Origin: Asterella californica
Lineage: Eukaryota > Streptophyta > Marchantiopsida > Marchantiales > Aytoniaceae
Assembly: GCA_036924285.1 (NCBI GenBank)
Contig: JAYKYS010000011.1
Location: forward strand, 9,548,001-9,612,000
DNA: 64,000 nucleotides
Reading direction: 5' to 3'
The notes under the pieces are model-generated. The model worked only from the letters and a program-made list of their open reading frames with translations, searched no databases and was not told the DNA's origin. The position numbers and the translations under genes were made by a program. Shown piece by piece: positions 48,201 to 60,300 of this stretch; position 1 is the stretch's first letter; each line of letters opens with the position of its first letter.

Positions 48201-49024
48201 CGTAAAGAGAGAATTAGCGTAAATGAAATGGACAGGGAAAGGAAGACTTTCCCACTGCTACGTGGCGACAAGGCGCTGCGTGGCGCGGGCATGGGCCCTC
48301 AGGCTCCGGACTGCAAGCTGCCCGCTCCTGCCCGCCTGCCATAGCCAGAGTCTCTTGTGTCCCTCGAACAACGAGCCCGAGAGGAGAGGCCAAAGTCGAT
48401 TGATTGAGTGAGGCGACTGACAGAAGGAGAGCAGGGAAGCCGAGAGTGAAGGAGGTGAAGGTGACATCTGATATGAGCAGGGCATCCAGGCATTCAGGGG
48501 GTCAAGGGAGAGAGGTGGAGGGGAGAGATGCGGTGGGGTCGAGGAGCACGAACTGAGAGCGTGGTGGTTTAAAAGGGGGAGTAATTCGAGAGTAACTGAG
48601 GATTGATTCAGAACCATTTTAGTTAACCAAATTTCCTTTGATGAATAGAATTTACCCTTTACTTATCTGCGCTTTGTTGATTGCGACTTTGTTTCTGCTG
48701 CGCAATCACATGAGCGGCTACATATTCTACGGGCTCCTGTTCGTGTTGTTTTATCTGTTCTCCTTCTTCTCCCGATTCCCTCATAGACTACAAGACGGTC
48801 CTATTCGTATCAGAGATTTTGCTAGACGGGCTTGAGTGACTGCTGCTGCTTCGCTTCCTTAACACCTGTCTTTGTCCAACATTTCCTTCACTCGAGCCGA
48901 GGTCTAGCAGTCAACCTCTGCATCGACATATCAGCAGGTCTCGTGAAGTTGGGCTGCACTGAGAGGGAAGTTTGTAGATTGTGCGAGACCTTGCTGATTC
49001 CCGTAGTCGCAATCCGTCGCAGTC
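48201..49024 (+). promoter_or_regulatory. GC-rich upstream region and leader of the GAD gene
   Basis: Between about 48240 and 48560 the sequence is clearly GC-richer than its surroundings, which fits a promoter and transcription start for the following gene. A TATA-like TTTAAAAGG lies near 48567. The open frames here (48258-48617 minus, 48638-48835 plus) have no recognised domain and probably come from composition. Confidence 0.4.
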
Positions 49025-52000
49025 ATGGTTTTGGCTAGTACACACCATGAGTCGGAGGTCGGGGTTGAAGGGGGGGAACTTCGTTCAACGTTTGCCAGCC
49101 GCTATGTGCGCAGCTCCTTGCCGAAGTAATTCATCTCACCTGCTAAGCTCTTTCTCCTTGGTTCCCAGAGCTTATACTGAGATCCTTTCTACGTCCCTGT
49201 AGATCGTGGTACATTCTGTTGTTACTGGTTTTTGTGATTTTTTGTTCTCTATGTCTCGTACGTTACTGCCCGATGTTGCTATCTTGGCCGACAAGATGAA
49301 TATTCCAGGGAAGATGAACTTACCAGTTCTACCAAAACAACAGAGGATGAGGTGCCCCGTTCGTGACATTCTCGCGAAGTTTTCGAGGGTTGCCGATAGG
49401 ACGTTAGCCTTGGTCTCTTCGCCTTGTACCCACGCATGCATGCATGCTTAGCGTGGGGTTGGTACGACTGTTGAGACGTGAGTTGGAAGACAGAGCTTCG
49501 TGCTGCGACGAGCTATTCGTCAGAGTGGAAATGAGTACTTAAGATCTCTCTGAGTTGTTACGGTTTTGCAGATATAAGATGCCCGAAAGAGAGATACCGA
49601 AAGATGCAGCGTATCAAATTATCAGCGATGAGTTGATGCTCGATGGAAATCCGAGACTAAACCTCGCGTCTTTCGTGACAACGTGGATGGAACCAGAGTG
49701 CGATCAACTCATTCTCAAATCGCTGGCCAAGAATTTCATTGATATGGATGAATATCCCATTACAACGGAGCTGCAAGTAAGCGGATATTGGCCCCGCTCT
49801 GGCGCTCTTGCATTGGGGTTGTGACTCTGCTTTACACGCCATGTTAATCGTGTCGAACTGGAGTCCTTCTCGGGGAAGTGATAGAAGTATTGGGAGTGGA
49901 GAATTGGCCGAGGCGGCTCTGAGACTGAACTTTATAGGAGAGGGAGGGAAAGCAGATTGAGATGAAAGAGGATTTGAGATGTGCGTTTTGCAGTACAATG
50001 CAGAGTTGGTGCGGTCATGTTTCAGCTCCGTTCTTTATGGAACGTCGATTGATCTTGAACGAAAATGCTCACTTCCCGTTTTGTGACTGTCTTTCTCTGA
50101 AACTTCGAAGGACCGATGCGTCAACATGATCGCACGTCTGTACAATGCTCCGGTTGATGATGGAGAATGCGGAGTTGGAGCTTCATGTGTTGGATCGTCG
50201 GAGGCTATTATGCTCGCAGGACTCGCATTCAAGCGTAAGTGGCAAAACAAGCGAAAGGCAGAAGGGAAGCCTTACGATAAACCAAACCTTGTCACTGGAT
50301 CCAATGTTCAGGTATAAATCCCCAGGTTATAATTGTTGGTTCCTTGATGGCCTGCGCCAGCGTTCATGCTCGTTATAGAGTTTGACCTTCTCTTATAGAG
50401 CCCGGACTTGTAGCTTATTAGAGACTGTCGTCGATCTGCCGGAGGAGTAAGGTGAATCAGTTCTTTTTTAAAGAACTGATTCACCTTTTTTAAGACCCTC
50501 TGACAAGGCCCCGTGGGGAAACTGTCAGAGGGTCTTACCATGACTTAGCGACACCCGAGATATAGATGGATTATATTAACGAGTAAACGTGTTGCAGGTC
50601 TGTTGGGAGAAATTCGCCAGGTATTTTGAGGTGGAGCTGAAGGAGGTGCACCTTTCGGAGGATTATTACATCATGAGCCCGGAAAAAGCGGTAGACATGG
50701 TAGATGAGAATACCATTTGTGTGTGCGCTATTCTTGGATCGACTTACAACGGAGAGTTTGAGGACGTGAAGACACTGAACGACTTGCTAGAGAAGAAGAA
50801 TGCAGAGACGGGGTAAGCATTCAGACAGGTTTCGCGCTGAAAGGTTGCTTTTTAGCTTCATTCTTACCTCAAGACGTATGCTGGTTTCTCTTTGCAATCC
50901 ACTGATGTATTAAGAGTTTTGAAGGGTGCTATTGGATGTGAGCAATGTACAGGTGGGATGTAGGAATTCATGTCGACGCTGCTAGCGGAGGTTTCATCGC
51001 CCCATTTTTGTATCCCGAATTGGAGTGGGACTTCAGATTGCCCTTGGTCAGGAGTATCAATGTCAGCGGACACAAGTACGGGCTCGTATACGCAGGAATT
51101 GGATGGGTGGTGTGGCGTTCCAAAGCGGATTTGCCTGAGGAGCTTATTTTTCACATTAATTACCTTGGAGCAGATCAAGCTTCCTTCACTCTGAACTTTT
51201 CAAAGGGTACGATCACACGTCACCCTTACAGTAAAATGGTTGTGTGTGAAGGAAACTGTGTCTGAACACATCGGTTTGAGATAAGTCTACTGTAGTGGAT
51301 GTGTATCTTCCTAGGGTTTCACTGAGCAGTTTTGTTTCCTAAGGGTTTCACTGTCATAAACTCCTGTTATATCCTGTGGGTTTGTTTATTATGGCCAAAA
51401 TGCATGGTCTTTACATTTCCGGGTCATCGCTAGGCAATCTCATTGTGTGTGTGTTGTATCTCTCAGGAGCTAGTCAGATCATCGCACAGTACTATCAGTT
51501 TATTCGGCTCGGTTTTGAGGTACACACATCTGGACTCATACCCGTCCTAGGTTGGATTTTGGTAGCTTCTTTATATCTTGGTAGAGATGCTTTCAAGTGA
51601 GGTGGTGAATTTTGTTGGGTATGCTCAGATGATTTGAAGCTGAAGCAAACGGTTTTGGTTTCCGTCTCTGCAGTCCTTGCCGAGAGACGGCACAAGAGAG
51701 TTATTGCAAGTTTTTTCATAGATTTACTAACTTGAATTCTAACTATGCTCGTCTTTATGCACTCCAATACAGGGTTACAAATGCATTATGCAGAACTGCA
51801 AGGATAACGCAGACGCCCTGAGAGAAGGGATTGTAAAGACAGGTCGTTTTAACATCCTATCGAAAGATATTGGGGTTCCGGTTGTGGCCTTTGCTCTGAA
51901 AGACTCTTCCAACTTTACCGAGTACGATCTTTCGGCACGCCTTCGTAGTACTGGTTGGATCGTGCCCGCTTACACGATGGCCCCTGATTGCAAACATGTG

Positions 52001-52306
52001 ACGCTTTTGCGCGTTGTGATTCGAGAGGACTTCAGCCGCACAATGTGTGAGAGGCTGTTGACCGACTTGCAGAATTGCATGGATGCTTTGGACGGTCAAG
52101 CTACGAAAACTGCCCAAATTGTTGCCAAAGCTCTGGCAGACGGCATTACGGCAAAAGAAGCTGTTGTAGACGTCAGCGCCGCCGCCGCCGCCGCCTCCGA
52201 TATTAAAGTGTCCCCACATATTTTCGACACGGTTGTTAGAGCTCAGAAGTCCTTAAGATTGTGGAAGCAGAAGTCGACCGACAGGAGTAACAATGCGGTG
52301 TGCTAA
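49025..52306 (+). CDS. GAD: Glutamate decarboxylase (plant type), 7 exons
   Basis: Exons are 49025-49125, 49572-49776, 50111-50311, 50598-50812, 50953-51206, 51467-51519 and 51773-52306. All introns are GT-AG and the phases join to 520 aa. The enzyme converts L-glutamate to GABA and CO2 with pyridoxal phosphate in the cytosol. The N-terminal half carries the family signature [29 protein letters not shown] holds the PLP-contacting Asp249 and SGHKYG holds the PLP-binding Lys282. The start is supported by an N-terminus with [13 protein letters not shown], as in other plant GADs. The C-terminus is basic with one Trp (Trp507, in LRLWKQK), consistent with a calmodulin-binding tail, but it is shorter in lysine clusters than in flowering plants. 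A (GCC)6 run encodes six alanines at 52178-52195. Length and motifs indicate a complete, functional gene. Confidence 0.96.
50449..50537. repeat. Two adjacent perfect hairpins in GAD intron 3
   Basis: Hairpin 1 pairs 50449-50466 with 50470-50487 (18 bp, 3-nt loop). Hairpin 2 pairs 50491-50505 with 50523-50537 (15 bp, 17-nt loop). They lie 3 nt apart inside the 286-bp intron 50312-50597. They may be a small fold-back insertion. Confidence 0.95.
52178..52195 (+). repeat. (GCC)6 trinucleotide repeat in GAD exon 7
   Basis: Six GCC codons give an Ala tract between the catalytic body and the C-terminal tail of GAD, in a linker that should tolerate length change. Confidence 0.97.
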
Positions 52307-53500
52307 TCATGACCCTTTACGGTGTTTCACTGTATCTGTTATGGCGCATTTCTCATGAGTAGTCACATTCGTAGTGTTATCGTAGTGAGATCAAGCGGAT
52401 GACTCTCTGTAGAATTCATCGCGCGATAAGAAGAGTTCAGCAGATTTCCACTCTGGTCGAGGATTTGCTTCCTTTCGAACTTGGGACAGGCGATGTAGAT
52501 TTCGACATCCCCTTACCTCTGCTGTGGGGAATTCCAAATAAAACAGGGAAAGAACGGACTCCAGGCTTGGAAAATGACTCAGCTGTCACAGGTCTTCCGT
52601 TGTTCCATGTGGCTTTCCCGTTCCTACTCATGCTGAGGGCTTCCTTGTGATATAACAAAGTCGGGAAAGAACTGGAGATGCAAAGACTCTACTAGCGTAC
52701 ATTCAGTTATGAGAGAGTACAGGTCTTTGATTTGACCTCACTGCTGTAACTGTTGTAGTTACTACGGTACATTCAAGGCATTCGAGTCACAACTTTACAC
52801 TGTTATATTGGCGCTGGGATATGGGTCTGGGTGCTCAAGTCGACGTCGAGCTGTCCTCGTTTATCCACGTAAAGTTTGAATCATTGTGGATCACGAGAAT
52901 GGAATAAAAAACGTCATGTTAGTAAACAGGTGTTGGCTGCAGCGTTCATTTCTGCGAGAGACGCGACGAGCCATTTGAAACTCTTCGCTCGCGGCTAGAG
53001 ATACTCTCTATCGCCGAAAGTCTACTTCGGATGGTTAGGGAAGAAGCTCCTTCGTGCCTTCGTTGGCACGAGGGAATGCGGGTGAATAAAGCCCTCTTTC
53101 CATCAGTTGGGCCCGTCTTCTCTTTGAATGTATCTCCCTCTTTCTATCTTGTCTAGTTTGATTTTCATCTCCGTAGTTTTGGGACGACTTCTTTAATATT
53201 GCTAACACTTTTCCTTGTAATTGCTTTTGATAGCTTTTAAGTAAAATTTTCTGCGAAGTTTTAGATTAGATTTTTGAACTTTTTTGGTGGTTTTTCCTCT
53301 TTTTATCTTTTTGTTTTTGATTTTATATATAGATATATTTCTTTTATACATTTGGTTCTTTATCACGGTAGAACTTTTAGCATAAATATCCGTGGAAAAA
53401 CAAACCTCTTGTAGAATGTAATCTTCTAGAAAAAGATTATAGAAAGTAAACTGAACTTGGTCTGGTTGAATGTTGTAAGGAGAAGGATCGAAATTCACAA
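52307..53500 (+). other. GAD 3' region and intergenic DNA
   Basis: Candidate poly(A) signals AATAAA occur at 52537-52542 and 52903-52908. A small hairpin (TCGTGCC / GGCACGA) lies near 53050-53070. No further gene. Confidence 0.45.
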
Positions 53501-54206
53501 CGAACTTCATCTTCTTATCAGGAATATTAGAGTACAGAACTTAATCTTTTTATCAGGAATATTAGCGTACACAATTTAATCACAATAGCAGCAACATTTC
53601 ATTTCTTTGATAGATTTAGCATAAGATTTTCCAAGCAACTAAATATGACATAACATGAACCCAATACAAATACAAGCAAAGTGCATTCAACATGAGTAGC
53701 GATAGTCTTTTTCCTAGCAATGAAACGACGAGAAACTAAAGTTTCATAAGATTTTTTGTTTTTGTTTTTGTTGTCTCATTAAATGCTGATACAGTTACGT
53801 GTTTACATGCAAACATCATCTGTAATGAGAATAGAACAGTTACAGAATGTGACAAAGAGGTAGTAAGCTAAACGTGGCAATATTCATTATCAACAATATA
53901 ACAATAGTACTAAAAGATGATATACAACCAATATGGTAATAAATAAGATAAGAGTTACAGGTTTTGCAAACATTAACAATAAGGAAATATAATAAATAAT
54001 GATATACAATCAAAAGAGACGATACGTAAACATTGACAATATAAACTATTTGTCTCACAAGCAAATGTCATCAATATAGTAGTTACACTAAACAGTATCA
54101 AATACATGGTTCAAAAGCAAATGTCATCAATATAATACATGGTTCAAAAGCAAATGTCATCAATATAGCAGTAACACTAAATATGACATACAACCACCGC
54201 AGAAGA

Positions 54207-54545
54207 TAAACCAACTTGACAATATCTAACACCAATAACATAAAAGAACATGGCGATATCCTCAATCAATAAGAGATAATGCGCAACCGGTCCGTTCACA
54301 ACGGACTAGATGCGAGAATCTATTATGTTTAAACCAATCACATCTTTAGTAAACTAAAAAATAAGAAAATAAATAAGCTAAACCAACTTGACAATATCTA
54401 ACACCAATAACATAAAAGAACGTGACGGTATCCTCAACCAATAAAAGACAATGAGTAATCGATCCGTTCACAACTGAATAGATGCTAGAATATATTTTAT
54501 TTAAAACAATCACATCTTTAGTAAACTGAAAGATAACGACGTGGA
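54207..54545 (+). repeat. 172-bp tandem duplication
   Basis: Unit 1 starts near 54207 and unit 2 near 54379. Both begin TAAACCAACTTGACAATATC and share ATAACATAAAAGAAC, TCCGTTCACAAC and AATCACATCTTTAGTAAACT. Divergence is moderate. Confidence 0.9.
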
Positions 54546-55248
54546 TAGTTGCAAAATGTCTACATTTGAGAATGTACTCTACATTGTATTTTTTATTGTA
54601 TTGCACGTGAAATTTTAAGATAGTCTTACAGTTTTCTTGAACTTACGTTTTAGCACAGTCTTACGATGTCAAACGAACTGGTCTTACATTTTCAGGGAGT
54701 TTATGTTTTAGAGTATCTTTACAACTTTGGACTAAATATACAGTGAAAAATATATAAAATATGTATGCAATATCGACTTCTTCAAACTTTTGATCGTTTA
54801 TTATTGTCAGAAAAATATATAAATATTAAACAAAAACCTTATAACAATCTGATAAGCAAATTGTAGTATTTTGTAAATGCTAACTGTTATCCAAACATGA
54901 AACCACGAGAAGAAGATCCAAACATGAACGATAAAGAAAATGCTTAATAGACGCTCTCCCAGAGTACATATGCAAATGAGGGTTCTTGTTCATCGCGCTA
55001 GAGAATAAATTAAACCTTTGCATATTTGCCTTCTCCATCAAAAAAGAGGTGAATAATATATCCGCTTCTAGGCATACTTCTTCACTATAAAATACAAAAC
55101 AACGAGCAAAATTTCAAATCCAAAACTTTTTGACATTTGGGTGACACTTGGTGACCACTGATGGGCTGTTTTAGCCAAAGATTCTTGAACCCATATAACA
55201 TACAAAGAAATTACGTCGTCCAATACTGAAATGCACTTCTTCTTCATC

Positions 55249-55446
55249 TCGTTCGAAGTTCCGGGATCAAAATGTGATGATTCTGCTTTCGGATGAATTG
55301 CCTCTGCTAATCAAGAAATGTTGTGACAATCAAGAAATGTTGTGACGACGTGACAACTTCATTTCGTTCGAAGTTCCGGATCAAAATGTGACGATTCTGC
55401 TTTCGGATGAATGGCCTCCGCTAGTCAAGAAATGTTGTGAAGACGT
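55249..55446 (+). repeat. 115-bp tandem duplication with inner 19-bp duplication
   Basis: TCGTTCGAAGTTCCGG begins both units (55249 and 55364). Inside the first, AATCAAGAAATGTTGTGAC is itself doubled (about 55309-55346). One extra G in the first unit shifts its frame relative to the second. Confidence 0.9.
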
Positions 55447-55805
55447 GACAACGTTTCTTGAGACGTTATTCTATGGTCGTCGAGTTCAAAGAGGAATCTA
55501 CCAAAATGTGATCCACCTGATTGTTGAATTTCTGATACGGCATGTACACCTGAATTCACTGAAACAGTTGGTGATATTGTGCACACCTATGTGTCTTGCA
55601 CGTTGTTCAGACGTGACAAAAACCAAAACATACTACAACTAATCCGATAATGACTGAACCCAACTAAGAGACACCACCAAGAAGGACAGACCTCTTTGGC
55701 GTCCCTTTTGACCAACTGCTCGATTATTAACTAAAGATTCCTCAGCAAGTCATGTATATTATCTGTTCTCTTTAGAACTCGTCCCTTTAACAGATCAAGG
55801 AAAGT

Positions 55806-55945
55806 CGAGATGCATCATGTAATCTATATCATCCTCGTATACTATCCATGGAAGATGCTCAATTGACAAACCAAAATCGAGATGCATCATATAACCCATA
55901 TCATCCTCGTATATTATCCATGGAACGATTGCTCAATTGACCAAC
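55806..55945 (+). repeat. 72-bp tandem duplication
   Basis: Both units contain CGAGATGCATCAT, ATATCATCCTCGTATA and GCTCAATTGAC, starting at 55806 and 55878. Confidence 0.9.
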
Positions 55946-57095
55946 TCATGGCAATAAGTAAAGACCGAAGTTGCGAACCATTTGAAGTCAATCCAGCATG
56001 TAACCATCTTCCGCTGGACTACTGAATGATCACCACTGGTATATATTTTCACCGTGCCCTTTATGCATTCTACAGGATCAAACTTGTGAACTTGTGATCT
56101 TCAACTTGAAGGTTGTTGCTCTATCTAACTGACTAAGAAAGCAATACATTACTAACCACCTCGAAAGAAAAAAGTGCATTCCGGAGAAGCAATGGCAGCA
56201 AGAATGAATAATTTTGCGCTAATTTCGCGCTAGATGTAATCTATCATGTTGCTTTGAGTGGACCGTTAGGGAAAGAGCTGAAGGAGAAGCAATGTTGTTT
56301 CCTAATGCTATCGCATGCAGAAAGAAGAAAATGCACGGCATATTTCATAAAGTAGCTTGCATTTTCATTTCCTCCCATAATCCATATCAGGATTACGAGA
56401 GGAAGGAAAAGACTCTTGTTAACTCCACATTTTACGCCTCATTCGTTACGAAATCTAGTTTGGCAATCTGTAATGTACTAGTAAACATGCACGAATGGAA
56501 AACGTAACCACTATTGAGCGAGGGAAAAGTAGCGAGGATTCAGTGATGAGCAAGAGGGAGGACCGGGACTGTTGTTCTGAAGTAGATTGAACTATACCGG
56601 AAACTGATGCGAGACTAGGAAGGGACTCTGCGTACCTCTCCTGCTACAGTAAAAGGCTTTGGTGTTATACATCGTGTATATCTCCTTTCTCCTCGCAACA
56701 TAAATGATATTCCTCGAGTACAAGTGATTAAATAACCTGCATAGTATACCCATGAACTTGCCCGTCTGTGCACCCAATAATAAACTCACTTCACTTACAA
56801 ATTTGGCACGAACTACCCGGCTTAACAAATATACATTTACAGATAGCAGAATTTATTCCACATAACGTCAAGAATTTCTAGACCAATGTGGCCTTAAGCT
56901 ACGCTTTTCTTGATTGCCTAAATCACTGGAGAAGTATGCCAGGGAATTGTTCTACGTTTACACTGATGTACACCTTTCCTTCGGCTGTCAAACTTCAGAA
57001 AACTAAGACTCTTGTCAGCCCGGTCAAGGCCCTCGTCCCAAGTTTCCAGGTAAAACGGCTCTTTTTGGAGATCAGCACAATCTTTCATGAATCTA

Positions 57096-57101
57096 TTTAT
57101 T
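57096..57101 (-). terminator. Poly(A) signal of the plastid membrane protein gene
   Basis: AATAAA on the minus strand about 210 nt beyond the stop codon at 57310-57312, a usual distance for a plant 3' UTR. Confidence 0.5.
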
Positions 57102-57309
57102 AGGTTTCGAGAGCAGAAGTCAGAAAGCTAACAATAAACTCATCAAAGTTTGTGCTAGCTCATCAAAGAGACACTTGCCCTTCACCACGTATGAAGGCCG
57201 TGACCGGTCTTTATGCACCAAGCCTCGTTAAGGGTTCCAGAAAGTGCAGGCACTTTCTCCAGTCAGAAGGTGCCCTTGGTCAATGTCCTATCATCATCCA
57301 CTCACCACC

Positions 57310-60300
57310 TTACTTGGATAACGGGACATTTTCTTCGCTTTTCACTTCATTCTGTTTGCTCCCTTCCTCTGGCGTTCGCAGGGCGCCTCTCAAGCCGAAC
57401 ACAATAAACAGGTTTGTAAGGGTCAGGAAGGACTCCGCACTACCATGCAGCCAGTCCACATTTGACAAGGAAGTACCGTAGTGAATCTTAGCTGCAACAA
57501 AATTACAGCGAAAAATCAGTGTCTAGACCTCCATCCGAGGCATGAAACTGCAAGGCAAACTCTGCATGACACAGGCACAGATGATCGATTTGAACGATTA
57601 AAATAGATCGATTTACGCGTTTAGTTCAAAGCCAAGCTAGATCTTACAAATTACAAACAGTTAGTACAAGGACCACTATTTCCTCGGTAGAACAACATCT
57701 GGTTCTGACCTAAAAAAGTGAGGACATGACTAACACTACTGGTTGAAGAAAGGTTTTAACCTACCATATATACCGGCTGGAACTGGTGGTACATGGCATC
57801 GAACATGCACACAGAAGAAAAAGAACGTCAGACATTTTCTTAATTCGCCACGGCCACCGCTACTCTCATTTCCTCAAAAATCCGGTCCAGTGGTAAGCGG
57901 GTAATAAACTGAAGAACAAGGAACTGCAAAAGTCTGCTAAATAATCAGTTAGTGTCTCCAGGACAATGTATCGCCGGCTTTCTTCTCTTAACGGAAATCT
58001 CAAACAGGGCGCCGTTTAGGACCAGGCAACTCAGCGAGAGACCGCACATGATCATAGATTTCTCGGCATTTTCACTTGTCCGCTCACGGGCAAGAGGAAC
58101 TCTTGAAGACGAGAGGCAGCAAAATGGGAAGTATCTTCGTTAGACAAGGTTATATATATTGGTCCACGGTTAAAGCAGTTTTCAGTGAAAACAGTGACTT
58201 CCCCCCGCACATTTAAGGTAACCCCCAATAATAGTTTTTTGAAACCATGTAAGTACAAGGTGAGTAACGAGGAGTGGTAACATGTATGCTGATTTGGTTT
58301 GAGAAGTCAGCATGATTATAACCGAGGTCGGGCCAAGAGGAAATGTGTAGGGTGAGCACATTTACAAGATGGTAACCCCTGGTGGCAGTAGGACAAATAC
58401 AAGTATAAATGCGATGCCTACGAGCTGGGCGAGAAGACAACTATTATCGGTAATAACTGAACCAGCAAGCGCAACAGCTAGAGTGTCAACCCAGAAGAAA
58501 TTAGAGGTTAGAAGCAAATCTGCCAACAAAGGTCACGGACACAGGTGTGCACTGAAACACCTAACTACCACAAGGTACACGCAGAGCATGCAACAGAACA
58601 CACTCCTGCCACATGCACCTCAACCGGCTCCCTCACTTCATCAGCACCCAACAGGGAGGGTTAGGCAATAGATGAGTAGGAAAAGTGATCAAGCGGAGTT
58701 GAGGACTTTTCTAACTCACAGGCCCTTGTCGGTACAGGAATTTCTGTTCAGTTCCGGGAACATATGAGGGCAAACTCCCGTTCTTAGTGTAGTGGTAGAT
58801 CCGTGAGCTTGTGAAGAGAAATGCCAATGGATTAGTGAAAGTAAAACCGTCGTATATCATGCTAGAGAAAACATAAGGAGAATAGGGAGGTAAAGGCAAA
58901 AGGAAATGATCCGGGGCAAACCTAGCGAATGGTCAAGCTCGAGCCAATGTAGCAGAAAAACAGAAAGAACCGCATAGACATAGCCACAGGCAGAACCTGA
59001 ACTGCATCGTATTATGTATGCCCTGAATGGTTCCTTACTAACATAGAAACTGCCTATACAGCGTCAGTTTGGAAACGAAAGGCCAATCACAGAATGGGAA
59101 ATGGTTGTAAAACATGACAAGGTTACAGACAGACTATCTTATCCATTTCGCTGCCACGGACCATCCAAGTCCTTGAACCCTTCCTTTAACTTTTTGATCT
59201 TATTTGATCTGTATTTTTTCCAAATACAGACCAAATAAAGGAGGATGAGCCTATATCTACAGTTGACAGCAATGTCAGAACGTTAGATAGGCCTTCCATG
59301 TTACTGCCCAGACTCTACCGTAATATCCTGCCCAGATCCTGAACGTAGCAAGTTACTGCCCATCACCTTTTCACAAAGTTGAACGAGTTAGATATGTGCT
59401 CCAGTCGTGTTGCAGCTGAGCATCTTCCATCAGAATAGGATAAGGGATCTTCTCCGTCATTATGGTCTAACCCAACCTTCCTCGTTGGCTCTACCACACC
59501 CACTATACGTTTGACTTGTCTATGTTTCCCTCTATATGTGGTGTACGAGTATCAATCTGCCAAGAGCAAGGGGGCAAGAAGGTTAAGTGAGCAACAAAGA
59601 GAATGATGTGAACTGAAAGTCTCATCCGCCTACTTTGCGGTATCAGAAGCCGTGACGCACAGACCTGGATAAAGTAAGCAACTCTTACAACACAAGAACC
59701 TGTAACTAGAAGGTGAGTGCGATGAAGAGTTCTTGAAGGTGACTGAGGGCGAACAGAGAAATAAGACCTTTACCGTGCTGTAACGAAATTTCTTCACTTC
59801 CCTACACCTGTGGTTCTTCAGCTGATCTACGCTTAAAACTTACATTCCCCTCATGTATGAAAGGGAGAGCAGACTGAAATAAGAATAGACATACGATGGC
59901 TTGATAGTTTCATCAGACTGATCGTTGAAATGCTGAACCCTCTTGCCGGAATCTGGGGGCTCTGTGATCTACCAAGAAAAGACAGCGAATTTTCCACCAC
60001 GTCGGGCACAAGTCTTCCTCGTGTGCAGTACTGCCGCAGAATAATCTTAAACGAAGACGAAAACGCAAGTAACTCCTCATCGCACTGCTTGTACATACAC
60101 ACGTTCTTGACTCATTCATCAGAAGATGACGAGGAAAAGGGGCCAGTAAACTGAAGTTCAAGACGCGATCAGCAGCCACAAGACACTGCACTCAGCAAGG
60201 TCCGTAATCCCCTTCTAGTTTCTGACAATTAGAGTGCCAAGCTCGTGAAGTTGCCAACGAGTTAGCCTACACAGGAATGGCGAAATCGACACAGTGTGGT

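Larger units (their letters stand above)
53501..57309. other. AT-rich stretch with several young tandem duplications
   Basis: No supported gene. Duplications are seen at about 53512-53580 (TTATCAGGAATATTAG twice), 54062-54165 (CAAATGTCATCAATATA three times), 54207-54545 (172-bp unit), 55249-55446 (115-bp unit) and 55806-55945 (72-bp unit). One copy of the 115-bp unit opens a frame at 55388-55642 of unknown nature. The right end contains the probable 3' UTR of the plastid-protein gene, with AATAAA on the minus strand at 57096-57101. Confidence 0.6.

Noticed and set aside
48258..48617. 119-residue minus ORF in GC-rich DNA
   Set aside because: Explained by GC-rich promoter composition upstream of GAD; low-complexity S/P/L content.
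48638..48835. 65-residue hydrophobic plus ORF before GAD
   Set aside because: Lies in the presumed GAD leader; hydrophobic by T-rich composition; no family resemblance.
57152..57481. 109-residue plus ORF
   Set aside because: Antisense shadow of exon 3 of the plastid protein, whose minus-strand frame is conserved and splices correctly.
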